DNA from: Mycolicibacterium chlorophenolicum
GTDB lineage: Bacteria > Actinomycetota > Actinomycetes > Mycobacteriales > Mycobacteriaceae
Length of the DNA: 64,000 nucleotides
Assembly: GCF_001044235.1 (NCBI RefSeq)
Contig: NZ_JYNL01000064.1
Span: 396,902 to 460,901, forward strand
Reading direction: 5' to 3'
The position numbers were made by a program, and so were the translations under genes. Shown piece by piece: positions 8,229 through 16,207 of this stretch (positions within the stretch are counted from its first letter, which is position 1; every line of letters starts with the position of its first letter). The notes beneath the pieces were generated by a model. The model saw only the letters and a program-made list of their open reading frames with translations, made no database searches and was not told where the DNA came from.

Positions 8229-9242
8229 GTGATGCCCACGATGGTCGAACCCGTGCTGCCCGAACCCCGAGGTCCGATCTCGCTGTCGGTGGTGGAGCTG
8301 CTGGCCGAGCGGGCGCCGCTGCGTTACCTGACCCGGGTGGAGACGTCGCTCGCCGACGCCGATCCCACCGGGCTCGATCTTCAGCTGGCCCTGTATCTCT
8401 GCTACGAGCTGCACTACCGCGGGTTCGCCGGCGTGGACGCCGGGTGGGAATGGAACCCCGGCCTGCTGTATCTGCGGGGGCGCCTGGAGGACCTGTTCCT
8501 CGAGGACATTCGCCGGGCGGTCGGTGAGATCGATCCGGAGACGACCGCGCTGTCGGAACTCGATGCGCTGTGCGTCGAACCGGTGAGCGGCAACGGTCCG
8601 TCCTACCACCTGCGGGACGAGGGGACGTGGGAGCAGATGCGCGAGTACTTCGCGCACCGGTCGCTCTACCACCTCAAGGAGGGTGACCCGCACGCGTGGG
8701 CCATTCCCCGGTTGACGGGGCAGGCCAAGGCCTCGTTCGTCGCCGTCGAGTTCGACGAGTTCGGGGCGGGCAAAGGCGCCCGGCTGCATCAGCAGTTGTT
8801 CGCCGACCTGATGGCCGCGGCGGGGCTGGACACCACCTACCTCGGATACCTGTCCGAGGTGCCGGCCGAGTCGCTGGCCGTGGTCAACCTGATGTCGATG
8901 TTCGGATTGCACCGCCGCTTGCGCGGCGCCGCCGTCGGTCACTTCGCCGCGACCGAGGTGACCTCCCCGCCCGGATCCAAGCGGATGGTGCAGGCGTTGG
9001 AGCGGCTGGGTGCGCCCGAGGAGTGCGCGGCGTTCTACCGCGAACACGTCGAGGCGGACGCCGTCCACGAGCAGGTCGTGCGCACCGACGTCGTGGGTGA
9101 TCTCGTCGCGCGGGAACCGGATCTGGACGTCGATGTCGTGTTCGGCATCCGGGCGTTCGACGTCGTGGAAGAACGGCTCGCCGATCACCTCATGGCGAGC
9201 TGGAGCGCCGGACGAAGTTCACTGCGACGCGGTCTGGTCTGA
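8229..9242 (+). CDS. iron-containing redox enzyme family protein (haem-oxygenase-like fold)
   Basis: The protein of about 337 residues fits the haem-oxygenase-like, non-haem iron family widespread in mycobacteria. Helical blocks carry conserved acids and histidines: LALYLCYELHYRGFAG, DPHAWAIPRLTGQ, FVAVEFDEFGAGKGARLHQQ and FYREHVEADAVHEQ. The start is uncertain. GTG 8229 is chosen because TATCTC lies six bases before it, as in leaderless mycobacterial messages; ATG 8205 and ATG 8232 are alternatives. Its last 24 bases overlap the end of the converging CDSH-type gene. Related diiron enzymes cleave or oxidise small molecules, but no substrate is implied here. Confidence 0.8.
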   Translation: MMPTMVEPVLPEPRGPISLSVVELLAERAPLRYLTRVETSLADADPTGLDLQLALYLCYELHYRGFAGVDAGWEWNPGLLYLRGRLEDLFLEDIRRAVGEIDPETTALSELDALCVEPVSGNGPSYHLRDEGTWEQMREYFAHRSLYHLKEGDPHAWAIPRLTGQAKASFVAVEFDEFGAGKGARLHQQLFADLMAAAGLDTTYLGYLSEVPAESLAVVNLMSMFGLHRRLRGAAVGHFAATEVTSPPGSKRMVQALERLGAPEECAAFYREHVEADAVHEQVVRTDVVGDLVAREPDLDVDVVFGIRAFDVVEERLADHLMASWSAGRSSLRRGLV

Positions 9243-9455
9243 CCCCTGGTCCGACCCGGACGCGTGCCGCTCCCGGCGCCGGTGACTGGTGTCGCACAGC
9301 GGATAGGTCTTGGACCGGCGGCAGGCGCAGATCGCGACCATGAAGCGGTCGGATTCCACCACGCTCCCGTCCGGGAGTTCCACGCGCACAGGCCCTTCCA
9401 CCATCACCGGGCCGCCGGGGACGACGCGGACGACGCGCGGGGGCTGGTCGGTCAC
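9219..9455 (-). CDS. CDGSH-type iron-sulfur protein
   Basis: The 78-residue protein contains CACRRSKTYPLCDTSH, matching C-x-C-x2-S-x3-P-x-C-D-x-S-H, the three-Cys one-His ligand set that holds a [2Fe-2S] cluster in MitoNEET-type proteins. The usual Gly after the Asp is Thr. The start is GTG 9455, which overlaps the methyltransferase stop by four bases (GTGA), so the two genes are coupled. It converges on and overlaps the iron-containing redox enzyme gene, a pairing that suggests a shared redox or iron task. A role in electron or cluster transfer is inferred from the family. Confidence 0.87.
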   Translation of the reverse strand: MTDQPPRVVRVVPGGPVMVEGPVRVELPDGSVVESDRFMVAICACRRSKTYPLCDTSHRRRERHASGSDQGSDQTASQ

Positions 9456-10141
9456 GGGGCGTCCGCGCGGACCACGACGATGCGCTCGAGCTCGCAGCCC
9501 GGCTCCAACAGCCCGGCCCGGGTCAGCCACTCCGCGCGGGCCGTCATCACCGGTCCGAACGGGATCAGTTGCTGAGCAACGACTTCGGCACGCATACCCT
9601 GGGCGCGCAGCGCCGCCAGCGTGCGGTGGACGTCCGAGCATTCCGAGTGCACCACCAGCATGGTGCCACCCTCGTCGAGCAGCAGTGGCGCCGCGGCGCA
9701 CATCGGGTCCAGGATCATCCGGCCGTCGGCGCCGGCGTTCCACGCCTGCGACGGCCCCGCGTCACGGGGAATCGAGTCCGTGTCGTCGACGGGCGCCTGC
9801 GGAACATACGGCGGGTTCGCCACCACGACGTCGAACGGCGCGAATTCGATTGCGCGTGCCCATGATCCGCGATGCACGGCGACATCGACACCGGCGGCCG
9901 AGGCGTTGCGACGCGCATGCGCCACGGCCTGGGGGCAGATGTCGAAGGCGGCGACTTCCGCCGCGCCCGCCTGTGCCGCGGCCACCGCGACCACTCCGCT
10001 GCCGGTACACAGATCGGCCACCCGTGCTCCGGGGGCCAGTCCGGCAGCCACCAGCACGTCGATGAGCAGGTGCGAATCCTCTTGCGGCGGATAGACCCCC
10101 GCTGCGGCGGTGGTGTCGACATCGGTGTATGCGCTGGTCAC
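9452..10141 (-). CDS. HemK-like class I SAM methyltransferase
   Basis: The 229-residue protein begins GVYPPQEDSHLLIDVL and has the SAM-binding motif VADLCTGSGVVAVAAA and the catalytic NPPYVPQ tetrapeptide typical of enzymes that methylate a glutamine amide or an N6 amine. Its short length and PPQEDS start resemble the HemK2/Mtq2 branch, which modifies release factors in eukaryotes and archaea, more than PrmC. GTG 10141 is preceded by GAGGAG five bases away. It is the first gene of a coupled pair with the CDGSH protein. The target protein is unknown. Confidence 0.83.
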   Translation of the reverse strand: MTSAYTDVDTTAAAGVYPPQEDSHLLIDVLVAAGLAPGARVADLCTGSGVVAVAAAQAGAAEVAAFDICPQAVAHARRNASAAGVDVAVHRGSWARAIEFAPFDVVVANPPYVPQAPVDDTDSIPRDAGPSQAWNAGADGRMILDPMCAAAPLLLDEGGTMLVVHSECSDVHRTLAALRAQGMRAEVVAQQLIPFGPVMTARAEWLTRAGLLEPGCELERIVVVRADAP

Positions 10142-10212
10142 ATGTGCTCCTCGGCAGACATCGCAGCGCCGGGTCGGCGCTGCTCCTCCTTCATGCCCTC
10201 TCCGTCGCGGGC

Positions 10213-10228
10213 CAAACCACCGGGTTTG
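10213..10228. promoter_or_regulatory. perfect inverted repeat between the methyltransferase and Cys-rich protein genes
   Basis: CAAACC-ACCG-GGTTTG is a perfect 16-bp dyad in the divergent gap, 72 bases upstream of the methyltransferase start and 64 bases upstream of the metal-binding protein. Its central location suits a repressor acting on one or both genes. The cognate regulator is unknown. Confidence 0.35.
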
Positions 10229-10291
10229 TGACCACACGCTGCGGGAATCCGGTCCCCCGACCCGCACGACACCCGATCCGAGAGGACCCCG

Positions 10292-10546
10292 ATGACCATC
10301 TGTGCCACCTGTGGAAACGACTACGACAAAGCGTTCACGGTGACCTGGCCCGACGGCCGGTCGGCGACGTTCGACAGCATCGAGTGCGCCACAGTGCAAC
10401 TGGCGCCCGAATGTGGGCACTGCGGATGCCGCATCCTCGGTCACGGCATCGAGACCGACGAGGGCATGTTCTGCTGCGCGCACTGCGCGCGCAAGGACAC
10501 CAACGCCGACGTCAACGACCGCTACCCGGTGCCCGCCGGGGCGTGA
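10292..10546 (+). CDS. small Cys-rich metal-binding protein (prokaryotic metallothionein-like)
   Basis: The 84-residue protein has paired cysteines throughout: CATCG at the start, ECA in the middle, CGHCGCRILGHG, and CCAHCARKD near the end, with histidines next to several pairs. This fits a small zinc-ribbon or metallothionein-like protein. The sequence DSIECATVQLAPECGHCG is like an actinobacterial family annotated only by its metal-binding look. AGAGGA precedes the ATG. No membrane segment is seen, so it is probably cytosolic. Its role could be zinc storage or protein recruitment; the sequence does not decide. Confidence 0.75.
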   Translation: MTICATCGNDYDKAFTVTWPDGRSATFDSIECATVQLAPECGHCGCRILGHGIETDEGMFCCAHCARKDTNADVNDRYPVPAGA

Positions 10547-10550
10547 CCCC

Positions 10551-11255
10551 CTAGAGGCGGCCGACGGCGTACGTCGCTCCCTCGGTGACCATTCCGTTCA
10601 CCGGATACAGGGCGTGCGCCACGGTCGGGCCGCCGTCGGGGGCGCCCGAGCAGATCGTGTCGCCCTGCGCGCACAACTGCAGAGTCTTGTCGGCGTAGGC
10701 CGGTCCGATGGTGATCGTGGGTGCGCCGTAGCGGCCGAGGAACTCACCCGACGGCGTGCCGAACAGCACCACCGCGGCGACGTGGTCGGCCACCTCGGGC
10801 GGCATCGGCCGCGGCGCGATGGCGGCCGGGACCGCGCTGGGCACCACGTCGGAGGTGGTGAACCCGGTGACCACGGCGCCCTGGGAGTAGCCGCCGAGCA
10901 CCATGCGTGTGTTCGGGCAGTTGGCGGCCATGGCCTGCACGTGGTCGGCCTCGTCGCGGACGCCGTCGATGACGGTGCGGGCGATGTCCTCACGCTGATC
11001 GAAGTTGTTGGCGGCGGCGTAGTTCACCGCGTACACGCCGACCGTGCGGGGGCCGGCCTGCGCGCGCACCGCGTCGACGAACGACTGCCCGACGCCGCCC
11101 ACACCCGGCTGCTCGCTGGTGCCGCGGGCGAACACCACCTCGACGTCCGGACATCCCTGCGCGCTCGCCGTCGGTGCGACGGCACCGCCGGCCACGACGC
11201 TTCCTGCTCCGGCGATCAGTGCTGCGGCGGCGCGTGTCCACTGCCCACGTGTCAT
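10551..11255 (-). CDS. secreted cutinase-family serine esterase
   Basis: The 234-residue protein has a signal peptide (hydrophobic 8-30, likely cut near ASAQ/G) and the cutinase fold of mycobacterial Culp/CFP21 proteins. The nucleophile is S124 in GGYSQG, with D199 in QGDTICSG and H214 in AHALYP completing the triad. Cys pairs near 35/113 and 195/202 match the family's disulfides. The ATG at 11255 is chosen over an upstream in-frame start because GAGAGGAAG precedes it and the signal peptide follows directly. Family members hydrolyse lipid esters outside the cell. Confidence 0.92.
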   Translation of the reverse strand: MTRGQWTRAAAALIAGAGSVVAGGAVAPTASAQGCPDVEVVFARGTSEQPGVGGVGQSFVDAVRAQAGPRTVGVYAVNYAAANNFDQREDIARTVIDGVRDEADHVQAMAANCPNTRMVLGGYSQGAVVTGFTTSDVVPSAVPAAIAPRPMPPEVADHVAAVVLFGTPSGEFLGRYGAPTITIGPAYADKTLQLCAQGDTICSGAPDGGPTVAHALYPVNGMVTEGATYAVGRL

Positions 11256-11337
11256 GTTCGGCTTCCTCTCTCGACCGGCGTGCGGTCCGCGACGCCCGTC
11301 GAGCAAGTACCCCGCGGTTTGCTGGCCAAACGAAACG

Positions 11338-11694
11338 TCAGCAGATGCCGGCGGTGCGGTCGAGTGCCTGCAGCAGCTCGTGCGCCGCCAGCTCCACAGC
11401 CTTGTGCCGCCACTCCGACGCGCGGTACACGCAGGCGATCAGCCCGCTGCGATGCAACCGCCGGAAATCTCCGTAGACGAAGGCGTAGCGCGCCTTGGTC
11501 TGCTCGGCCGCGCCGTCGGTCAACCCGAGATGCCACAGCGCGTAGTCGTCCCAGCCGTGGCGCTCGAGGTAGTCGTTCTGCGCCTCGGCCCTCGGCTGCA
11601 CCTCGCCCCAGTCACTGTCGAGGACATACTGACGGGCGTCGATGAGTTCCCGCGCCCGTGCCACGGCGGCCTCGTTGACGGCGTACTTCGCCAT
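11338..11694 (-). CDS. conserved actinobacterial protein of unknown function
   Basis: The 118-residue protein starts MAKYAVNEAAVARARELIDA and is rich in Trp, Tyr and His (HGWDDYALWHLGL, YAFVYGDFRRLHR). It appears to be a small soluble helical protein without signal or membrane segment. Similar proteins recur in mycobacteria with no assigned role. It ends 82 bases before the cutinase gene on the same strand. A further gene starts divergently 41 bases from its start. Confidence 0.7.
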   Translation of the reverse strand: MAKYAVNEAAVARARELIDARQYVLDSDWGEVQPRAEAQNDYLERHGWDDYALWHLGLTDGAAEQTKARYAFVYGDFRRLHRSGLIACVYRASEWRHKAVELAAHELLQALDRTAGIC

Positions 11695-11723
11695 GGCCCC
11701 ATTATCGGGTCCCCGGCGTCGGA

Positions 11724-11729
11724 TACGGT
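11724..11729 (+). promoter_or_regulatory. candidate leaderless -10 element
   Basis: TACGGT lies six bases before ATG 11736, and no ribosome binding site precedes that ATG. This is the geometry of leaderless mycobacterial transcripts (TANNNT about seven bases from the first base of the start codon). Confidence 0.45.
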
Positions 11730-11735
11730 CGGGGA

Positions 11736-12014
11736 ATGTCCGACTCGCAGTCCGACCCGACGTCCGACGATCCCATCGACGACGTCGCTCCGGGCGACAT
11801 CATCGTGGTCGACCGCGGCGACGGCGACCGGCCGTACAAGGTGGTACACAAGGCGTCCAGCGACGCCGGGTTCCTCGTCACGTTCGAAGACGACGACGCC
11901 GAGACGTTCCAGCTCGACCTGGCCGCCGGCACGTGCGTCACGCGCTCGCTGGAGTCCAAGTGGGAGTCGGCCCAGAGCCCGACCCCGCACTCGGACGGCA
12001 CCGCCTCGGACTGA
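11736..12014 (+). CDS. small acidic protein of unknown function
   Basis: The 92-residue protein has a very acidic N-terminus (SDSQSDPTSDDPIDDVAPG) and a central beta-rich stretch (GDIIVVDRGDGDRPYKVVHK, FLVTFEDDDAETFQLDL) that looks like a small SH3-like barrel. No signal or membrane segment is visible. It is probably transcribed leaderless from TACGGT just upstream. It is one of many short conserved mycobacterial proteins without assigned function. Confidence 0.65.
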   Translation: MSDSQSDPTSDDPIDDVAPGDIIVVDRGDGDRPYKVVHKASSDAGFLVTFEDDDAETFQLDLAAGTCVTRSLESKWESAQSPTPHSDGTASD

Positions 12015-12079
12015 CCGGGCCGCGATTCGATCGCCGGCCAGCGGGTAACCGCCTGCGCAGCCGACGAAAGGATGCCGCC

Positions 12080-12637
12080 ATGCCGAACGAACTCGCACGC
12101 CGCAGAATCGCCTTCCTGGCCGCGGACGGCGTCGAGAAGGTCGAACTCGAGCAGCCGCGCACCGCGGTCACCGACGCCGGTGGACACGTCGAGGTGCTCT
12201 CGGTGAAGGACGGTGAGATCGACGCCCGCAACCATGACCTGGAACCCGCGGGCACGATCCCCGTCGACCGGCTGGTGGGTGATGCCCGCGTCGACGACTA
12301 CGACGGGCTCGTGGTGCCGGGTGGCACCGTCAACGCCGACAAGCTCCGCCTCGACGACGCGGCGGTCGCTTTCGTCGGAGAGTTCGTCCGCTCCGGCAAG
12401 CCGGTCGCCGCGATCTGCCACGCGCCGTGGACGCTCGTGGAGGCGGGCGTCGTGAAGGACCGGACGCTGACGTCGTATCCCAGCCTGCGCACGGACCTGC
12501 GCAACGCGGGCGCGACCGTGGTCGACCAGGAGGTCTGCATCGACGGCAACCTGATCACCAGCCGCTCCCCCGACGACCTCCCGGCGTTCTGCCAGGCGAT
12601 CATCGATCGGTTCGCTGCCACGCCCGCCCACACCTGA
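12080..12637 (+). CDS. DJ-1/PfpI/YhbO-family protein
   Basis: The 185-residue protein has the DJ-1/PfpI fold: the N-terminal strand RRIAFLAADGVEKVELEQP with the conserved Glu, then the nucleophile elbow AAICHAPW carrying the catalytic Cys and its His neighbour, and ITSRSPDDLPAF near the end as in YhbO/YajL. Family members act as glyoxalases or protein/nucleotide deglycases under stress, and some are proteases; which applies here is unknown. GAAAGG precedes the ATG. A short hairpin follows the stop. Confidence 0.88.
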   Translation: MPNELARRRIAFLAADGVEKVELEQPRTAVTDAGGHVEVLSVKDGEIDARNHDLEPAGTIPVDRLVGDARVDDYDGLVVPGGTVNADKLRLDDAAVAFVGEFVRSGKPVAAICHAPWTLVEAGVVKDRTLTSYPSLRTDLRNAGATVVDQEVCIDGNLITSRSPDDLPAFCQAIIDRFAATPAHT

Positions 12638-12649
12638 GCGCGGGCGCTC
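12636..12649 (+). terminator. short hairpin at the end of the PfpI gene
   Basis: GAGCG-CGGG-CGCTC forms a five-pair stem with a four-base loop directly on the stop codon. It has no T tract. It may end transcription ahead of the separate promoter of the RNase Z gene. Confidence 0.3.
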
Positions 12650-12661
12650 GACCGGACTCCG

Positions 12662-12667
12662 TACTGT
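12662..12667 (+). promoter_or_regulatory. candidate leaderless -10 element of the RNase Z gene
   Basis: TACTGT lies seven bases before GTG 12675, and no ribosome binding site is visible between them. It matches the TANNNT pattern of leaderless mycobacterial starts. Confidence 0.45.
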
Positions 12668-12674
12668 CGCAGTC

Positions 12675-13592
12675 GTGGTTCGCGAGCTCACGGTCCTCGG
12701 CACCGCCAGTCAGGTGCCCACCCGTCGGCGCAACCACAACGGGTACCTGCTGCGGTGGGACGGCGAGGGCATCCTGTTCGATCCCGGCGAAGGCACACAG
12801 CGCCAGATGCTCTACGCCGGGGTGTCCGCCAGTGCCTTGACCCGCTTGTGCCTCAGCCACTTTCACGGCGACCACTGCCTCGGGCTGCCCGGGGTCATCG
12901 CACGGCTGTCCCTCGACGGCGTGCATCAACCGGTGGAGGCCTACTTCCCGGCGTCGGGCCAGGAATTCTTTGAGCGGCTGCGGTACGCCAGCGTGTTCCG
13001 CGACATCACCGACGTGCGCGCGCACCCGGTCAGCGACGACGGCCGGATCGCGACAGGCCCGTTCGGGGAACTGCACGCCCGCCGCCTCGACCACTCGGTG
13101 GAGGCGTTCGGCTACCAGCTGGTCGAACCGGACAGCCGCCGCTTCGACCCGGAGGCGCTGGCGCGCTTCGGGATCAGCGGCCCCGCCGTCGGCGAGCTGG
13201 AACGCGACGGCGTCCTCGAGGTGGCGGGGCGGACCGTCCGGCTCGACGACGTCACGGCGCCGCGGCCCGGGCAACGGTTCGCGTTCGTCATGGACACCCG
13301 GCTCTGCGACGCCGTCTACGCGCTCGCCGACGCCGCGGACCTGTTGGTGATCGAAGCGACCTTCCTCGACGAGGACGCCCACCTTGCCGCGGACTACGGG
13401 CATCTGACCGCGCGGCAGGCCGCCACCGTCGCCGCGGAATGCGGGGTCCGCCGGCTGGTGCTGACCCACTTCTCGCAGCGCTACCCCGACACCGAGCGGC
13501 ACCGCGCGGAGGCCGCCGAGGTGTACTCCGGTGATCTGGTCGTCGCCGAGGATCTGATGCGGGTCCCGGTGCCGGGACGCGACGAGTTGTGA
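12675..13592 (+). CDS. rnz: ribonuclease Z (metallo-beta-lactamase fold)
   Basis: The 305-residue protein has the RNase Z layout: the N-terminal LGTASQVPTRRRN, the metal motif SHFHGDHCLGLPG (H-x-H-x-D-H), the loop FDPGEGTQRQ, a central insertion, VMDTRLCDA, and the C-terminal YGHLTARQAA and LTHFSQRY that supply the last metal ligands. RNase Z cuts tRNA precursors just after the discriminator base. The GTG start at 12675 is supported by the leaderless -10 element. Length and motifs agree with the short RNase Z form (about 310 residues). Confidence 0.92.
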   Translation: MVRELTVLGTASQVPTRRRNHNGYLLRWDGEGILFDPGEGTQRQMLYAGVSASALTRLCLSHFHGDHCLGLPGVIARLSLDGVHQPVEAYFPASGQEFFERLRYASVFRDITDVRAHPVSDDGRIATGPFGELHARRLDHSVEAFGYQLVEPDSRRFDPEALARFGISGPAVGELERDGVLEVAGRTVRLDDVTAPRPGQRFAFVMDTRLCDAVYALADAADLLVIEATFLDEDAHLAADYGHLTARQAATVAAECGVRRLVLTHFSQRYPDTERHRAEAAEVYSGDLVVAEDLMRVPVPGRDEL

Positions 13593-13644
13593 CCGGGGTC
13601 TGACGTCACGCGTAGGCGGGTCGTGCGCGGGTAGGCCACAGACC

Positions 13645-14031
13645 ATGCATGAACTGACGAAACGCTTCGTGGCCGCCCTGGGTGAACTGCACGACAGTCG
13701 CGATGTCGAGCCGCTCGTCGAACTCTTCGCCGACGACGCCACACTCGACAAGGCCGGCATCCCGCACGGCCAGCACGGCAAGGACGGCGCACGCACCTTC
13801 TGGACGCAGTACCGCGATGTGTTCGACGACCTGGAATCGTCGTTCTCCCACACCGTGACCGACGACGGCATCGCGTTCCTGGAGTGGAACTCGACGGGCA
13901 CGCTGCGCGACGGTACGCCGTTCCGCTACGACGGGGTGAGCGTGCTGGAGGGCGACGACGAGGCCGTCACCGCGTTCCGCACCTACTACGACACCGCGGC
14001 GTTCCTGTCGGCGGAGAAGCGCGGCGGGTGA
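13645..14031 (+). CDS. SnoaL/NTF2-like fold protein
   Basis: The 128-residue protein has the cone-shaped SnoaL-like pattern: an N-terminal helix (ELTKRFVAALGELHDS), LVELFADDATLDKAG, then FDDLESSFSHTVTDD and the strands IAFLEWNSTGTLRDG and PFRYDGVSVLE. Family members are small hydrolases, isomerases or binding proteins. No catalytic residues can be fixed. It precedes the enoyl-CoA hydratase gene by 15 bases, but that gene seems to have its own leaderless promoter. Confidence 0.8.
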   Translation: MHELTKRFVAALGELHDSRDVEPLVELFADDATLDKAGIPHGQHGKDGARTFWTQYRDVFDDLESSFSHTVTDDGIAFLEWNSTGTLRDGTPFRYDGVSVLEGDDEAVTAFRTYYDTAAFLSAEKRGG

Positions 14032-14034
14032 CCC

Positions 14035-14040
14035 TAAGGT
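14035..14040 (+). promoter_or_regulatory. candidate leaderless -10 element of the enoyl-CoA hydratase gene
   Basis: TAAGGT lies six bases before ATG 14047, with no ribosome binding site in between. The spacing is that of leaderless mycobacterial messages. Confidence 0.4.
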
Positions 14041-14046
14041 GGCGCC

Positions 14047-14820
14047 ATGAGCCTGGTCACCTACGAACTGGACGATCACGTCGCCACCATCACCCTGAAC
14101 CGCCCCGAGGCGGGCAACGCGATCAACGGCGCGCTGCGCGAAGAACTCAACGCGGCGTGGGACCGGTTCCGTGACGACGAGGACGCGTGGGTCGGCGTCC
14201 TCGCCTCCACCGGCCGCGTCTTCTGCGCCGGCGCGGACCTCAAGGACGGCGAGGGCGCGGTCGGCACGTTCGGCGGCACATTCTGGGAGAAGCCGACCAT
14301 CAACTCCTTCGAATCCGGGATGGAGTTGTTCAAGCCGACCATCGCGGCCGTGCAGGGTCCGTGCATCGGTTACGGCCTGACCGGAATCCTGTTCTGCGAC
14401 TTCGTGATTGCGAGCACCGAGGCGTCGTTCGCGTTCCCCGAGGTGTCGATCGGGGTGCCCACCATCGTCGGCGCGATCCGGTTGCCGCAGCGCATCCGGT
14501 GGGCCGATGCGATGGAACTGCTGCTGACCGGCCGGCCGATGACCGCCGAGCGCGCCAAGGAGGTGGGCCTGGTGTGGAAGCTGGTCGAGCCCGCCGACCT
14601 GGCGGCCGCCGCCCGGGAATGCGCGCACACGTTGACCCGGGCCGCACCGCTGGCCCAGCGGGCCACCAAGGAGGTCGCGTGGCGCACCGCCGACATGGGT
14701 TGGATCGAATCGGTTCGCTTCGGCGAGGTGATGCGCAAGGTCGCCGGGGCGACGGAGGACGTCGCCGAGGGCATCACGGCGTGGCGGGAGAAGCGCCGCC
14801 CGGACTGGAAGGCGCGCTGA
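14047..14820 (+). CDS. enoyl-CoA hydratase/isomerase family protein
   Basis: The 257-residue protein has the crotonase fold: LNRPEAGNAINGALREEL, the oxyanion-hole sequences FCAGADLKDG and VQGPCIGYGLTGILFCDF, then FAFPEVSIGVP. The Glu usually following PE in the first catalytic position is present as PEVSIG, but the second catalytic Glu region reads VPTIVGAIRLPQ, so the exact reaction (hydratase, isomerase or other) is not clear. It acts on acyl-CoA in the cytosol, in fatty-acid or sterol breakdown. The gene ends three bases before a converging gene. Confidence 0.9.
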   Translation: MSLVTYELDDHVATITLNRPEAGNAINGALREELNAAWDRFRDDEDAWVGVLASTGRVFCAGADLKDGEGAVGTFGGTFWEKPTINSFESGMELFKPTIAAVQGPCIGYGLTGILFCDFVIASTEASFAFPEVSIGVPTIVGAIRLPQRIRWADAMELLLTGRPMTAERAKEVGLVWKLVEPADLAAAARECAHTLTRAAPLAQRATKEVAWRTADMGWIESVRFGEVMRKVAGATEDVAEGITAWREKRRPDWKAR

Positions 14821-14823
14821 CGA

Positions 14824-16008
14824 TCAGCTGGGGCGGGGCCGCCCGGTGAGATTCCGGATCGTGGCGATCTCGCCGGACCGGTAGGCCCGGCCGTCGGACT
14901 CGAGCAGGTCGTGGAACCAGACCTGCGGCTTGGCGTCGTAGGGCCGGTCCCACGAATCCCACGGGAAGTACGTCTGCGTCTTGCCGGCCACCAGGCCCCA
15001 CGCGTAGGCACCCACATTGCGCCGCTTGGTGATCGGCAGGATCCCCTCGACCGTGCAGCCCAGCGACCGGGCCATGTACTCGGTGCACAGCAGCGGCCGC
15101 CCCGTCGGCGTGAGCTCGGTGATGCGGGCGTCGAACTCGACCGGATCGGCGTAGCTGTGGAACGACACCACATCGGAGTTGTCCAGCTGGATCCCGGCGA
15201 TGGCGCTGCGCGTTCGCGGATCACCCCACGGGCCGTCCCACACCCCACTGGTCAGCGGCTGATCCGGATCGACCGACCGGGCCCACCGGAACACCTGGGG
15301 CAGCAGGTCGGCGACGACGTCGATCTTGTCGCGGCGCTCGGTGTCGCGGTACTGGCGGGCGGGGTTGTCCGGCTCGTTCCACAGATCCCAGCCCAGCACC
15401 CTGCGGTCGTGGCGGAACTGGGTGAGGACGGCGACGACGTAGTCGTGCAGCACCCGCCGGTAGCGCCGGTCGTCGAGGTTCTCGGCGCCGGGACTCTGCA
15501 CCCAGCGGGAGTTGTGCACACCGGGGCGGGGCGCAGGTTGGCGTCCGAGCCGGGGCTGCGGATCCCAGCACGAATCGAACAGCACGAACAGTGGTTTGAT
15601 GCCGTTGCGCGCCGAGATGTCGACGAAGTGGCCGAGCCGGCGCGCGAACCCGGTCCGGTCCTGAATCCACAACTGGTCGTGCAGGAACACCCGCACGGTG
15701 TTGAGGCCGGCCAGCCGCGCCAGCCGCAGCTCGACGTCGATGCGCCGCGGGTCGAACGTGCCCGGCTGGAACATCTCGAGCTGGTTCACCGCGTTGGACG
15801 GGATGTAGTTCGCCCCGACCAGCCAGTCCTGCGCCTCGTACCACCGGTTCGCACGCTCGGGCGACCAGCGCGCAGCCTCGGCCGCCGCGCGCGGCACCGG
15901 GGACAGCGACATGGCCGCCGCAGCCAGCAGGGGAGCCTTGAGCGCGGCGCGACGACCCACGGCACGAGCGGGCTGCGCGGAGGTGACCTGCGCGGTCGGG
16001 CGAATCAA
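14824..16008 (-). CDS. secreted glycoside hydrolase family 5-like protein
   Basis: The 394-residue protein has an N-terminal export signal with a twin-arginine-like start (GRRAALKAPLLAAAAMSLS, residues 18-36). The TIM-barrel part contains the acid/base E212 in WDLWNEPDNP and the nucleophile E310 in LLCTEYMA, the pair expected for clan GH-A retaining hydrolases. Other landmarks are LNTVRVFLHDQLW, FVLFDSCWDP and VVSFHSYADP. The closest family look is GH5 cellulase/mannanase/xylanase; the sugar is unknown. It converges with the enoyl-CoA hydratase gene and is divergent from the MFS gene. Confidence 0.87.
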   Translation of the reverse strand: MIRPTAQVTSAQPARAVGRRAALKAPLLAAAAMSLSPVPRAAAEAARWSPERANRWYEAQDWLVGANYIPSNAVNQLEMFQPGTFDPRRIDVELRLARLAGLNTVRVFLHDQLWIQDRTGFARRLGHFVDISARNGIKPLFVLFDSCWDPQPRLGRQPAPRPGVHNSRWVQSPGAENLDDRRYRRVLHDYVVAVLTQFRHDRRVLGWDLWNEPDNPARQYRDTERRDKIDVVADLLPQVFRWARSVDPDQPLTSGVWDGPWGDPRTRSAIAGIQLDNSDVVSFHSYADPVEFDARITELTPTGRPLLCTEYMARSLGCTVEGILPITKRRNVGAYAWGLVAGKTQTYFPWDSWDRPYDAKPQVWFHDLLESDGRAYRSGEIATIRNLTGRPRPS

Positions 16009-16123
16009 CGGCGAGCTTCCTCGGATAGGGGCGGTGATGCGATGACGATCGCGGAGTGTGCACGCCCCACATCGGGCGCGGCGCCGCTCAGTGTATCGAC
16101 GGACGGGACCGCCGCGTTACGTC

Positions 16124-16136
16124 GAAAATCATTTTC
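16124..16136. promoter_or_regulatory. candidate Zur (FurB) box in the divergent GH5/MFS gap
   Basis: GAAAAT-C-ATTTTC is a perfect 13-bp palindrome with flanking C and T. It closely resembles the AT-rich GAAAATnATTTTC core of actinobacterial Zur operators, and it stands out sharply in GC-rich surroundings. It lies 71 bases before the MFS start and 115 bases before the GH5 start. Zinc control of the MFS gene is inferred, not shown. Confidence 0.5.
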
Positions 16137-16207
16137 TCCCTGGTGATTTCGCTCAGCGGACAGCCCGACCGTCGGGACCTGGGACGTCCCTGTGCTATGC
16201 AGATCGG

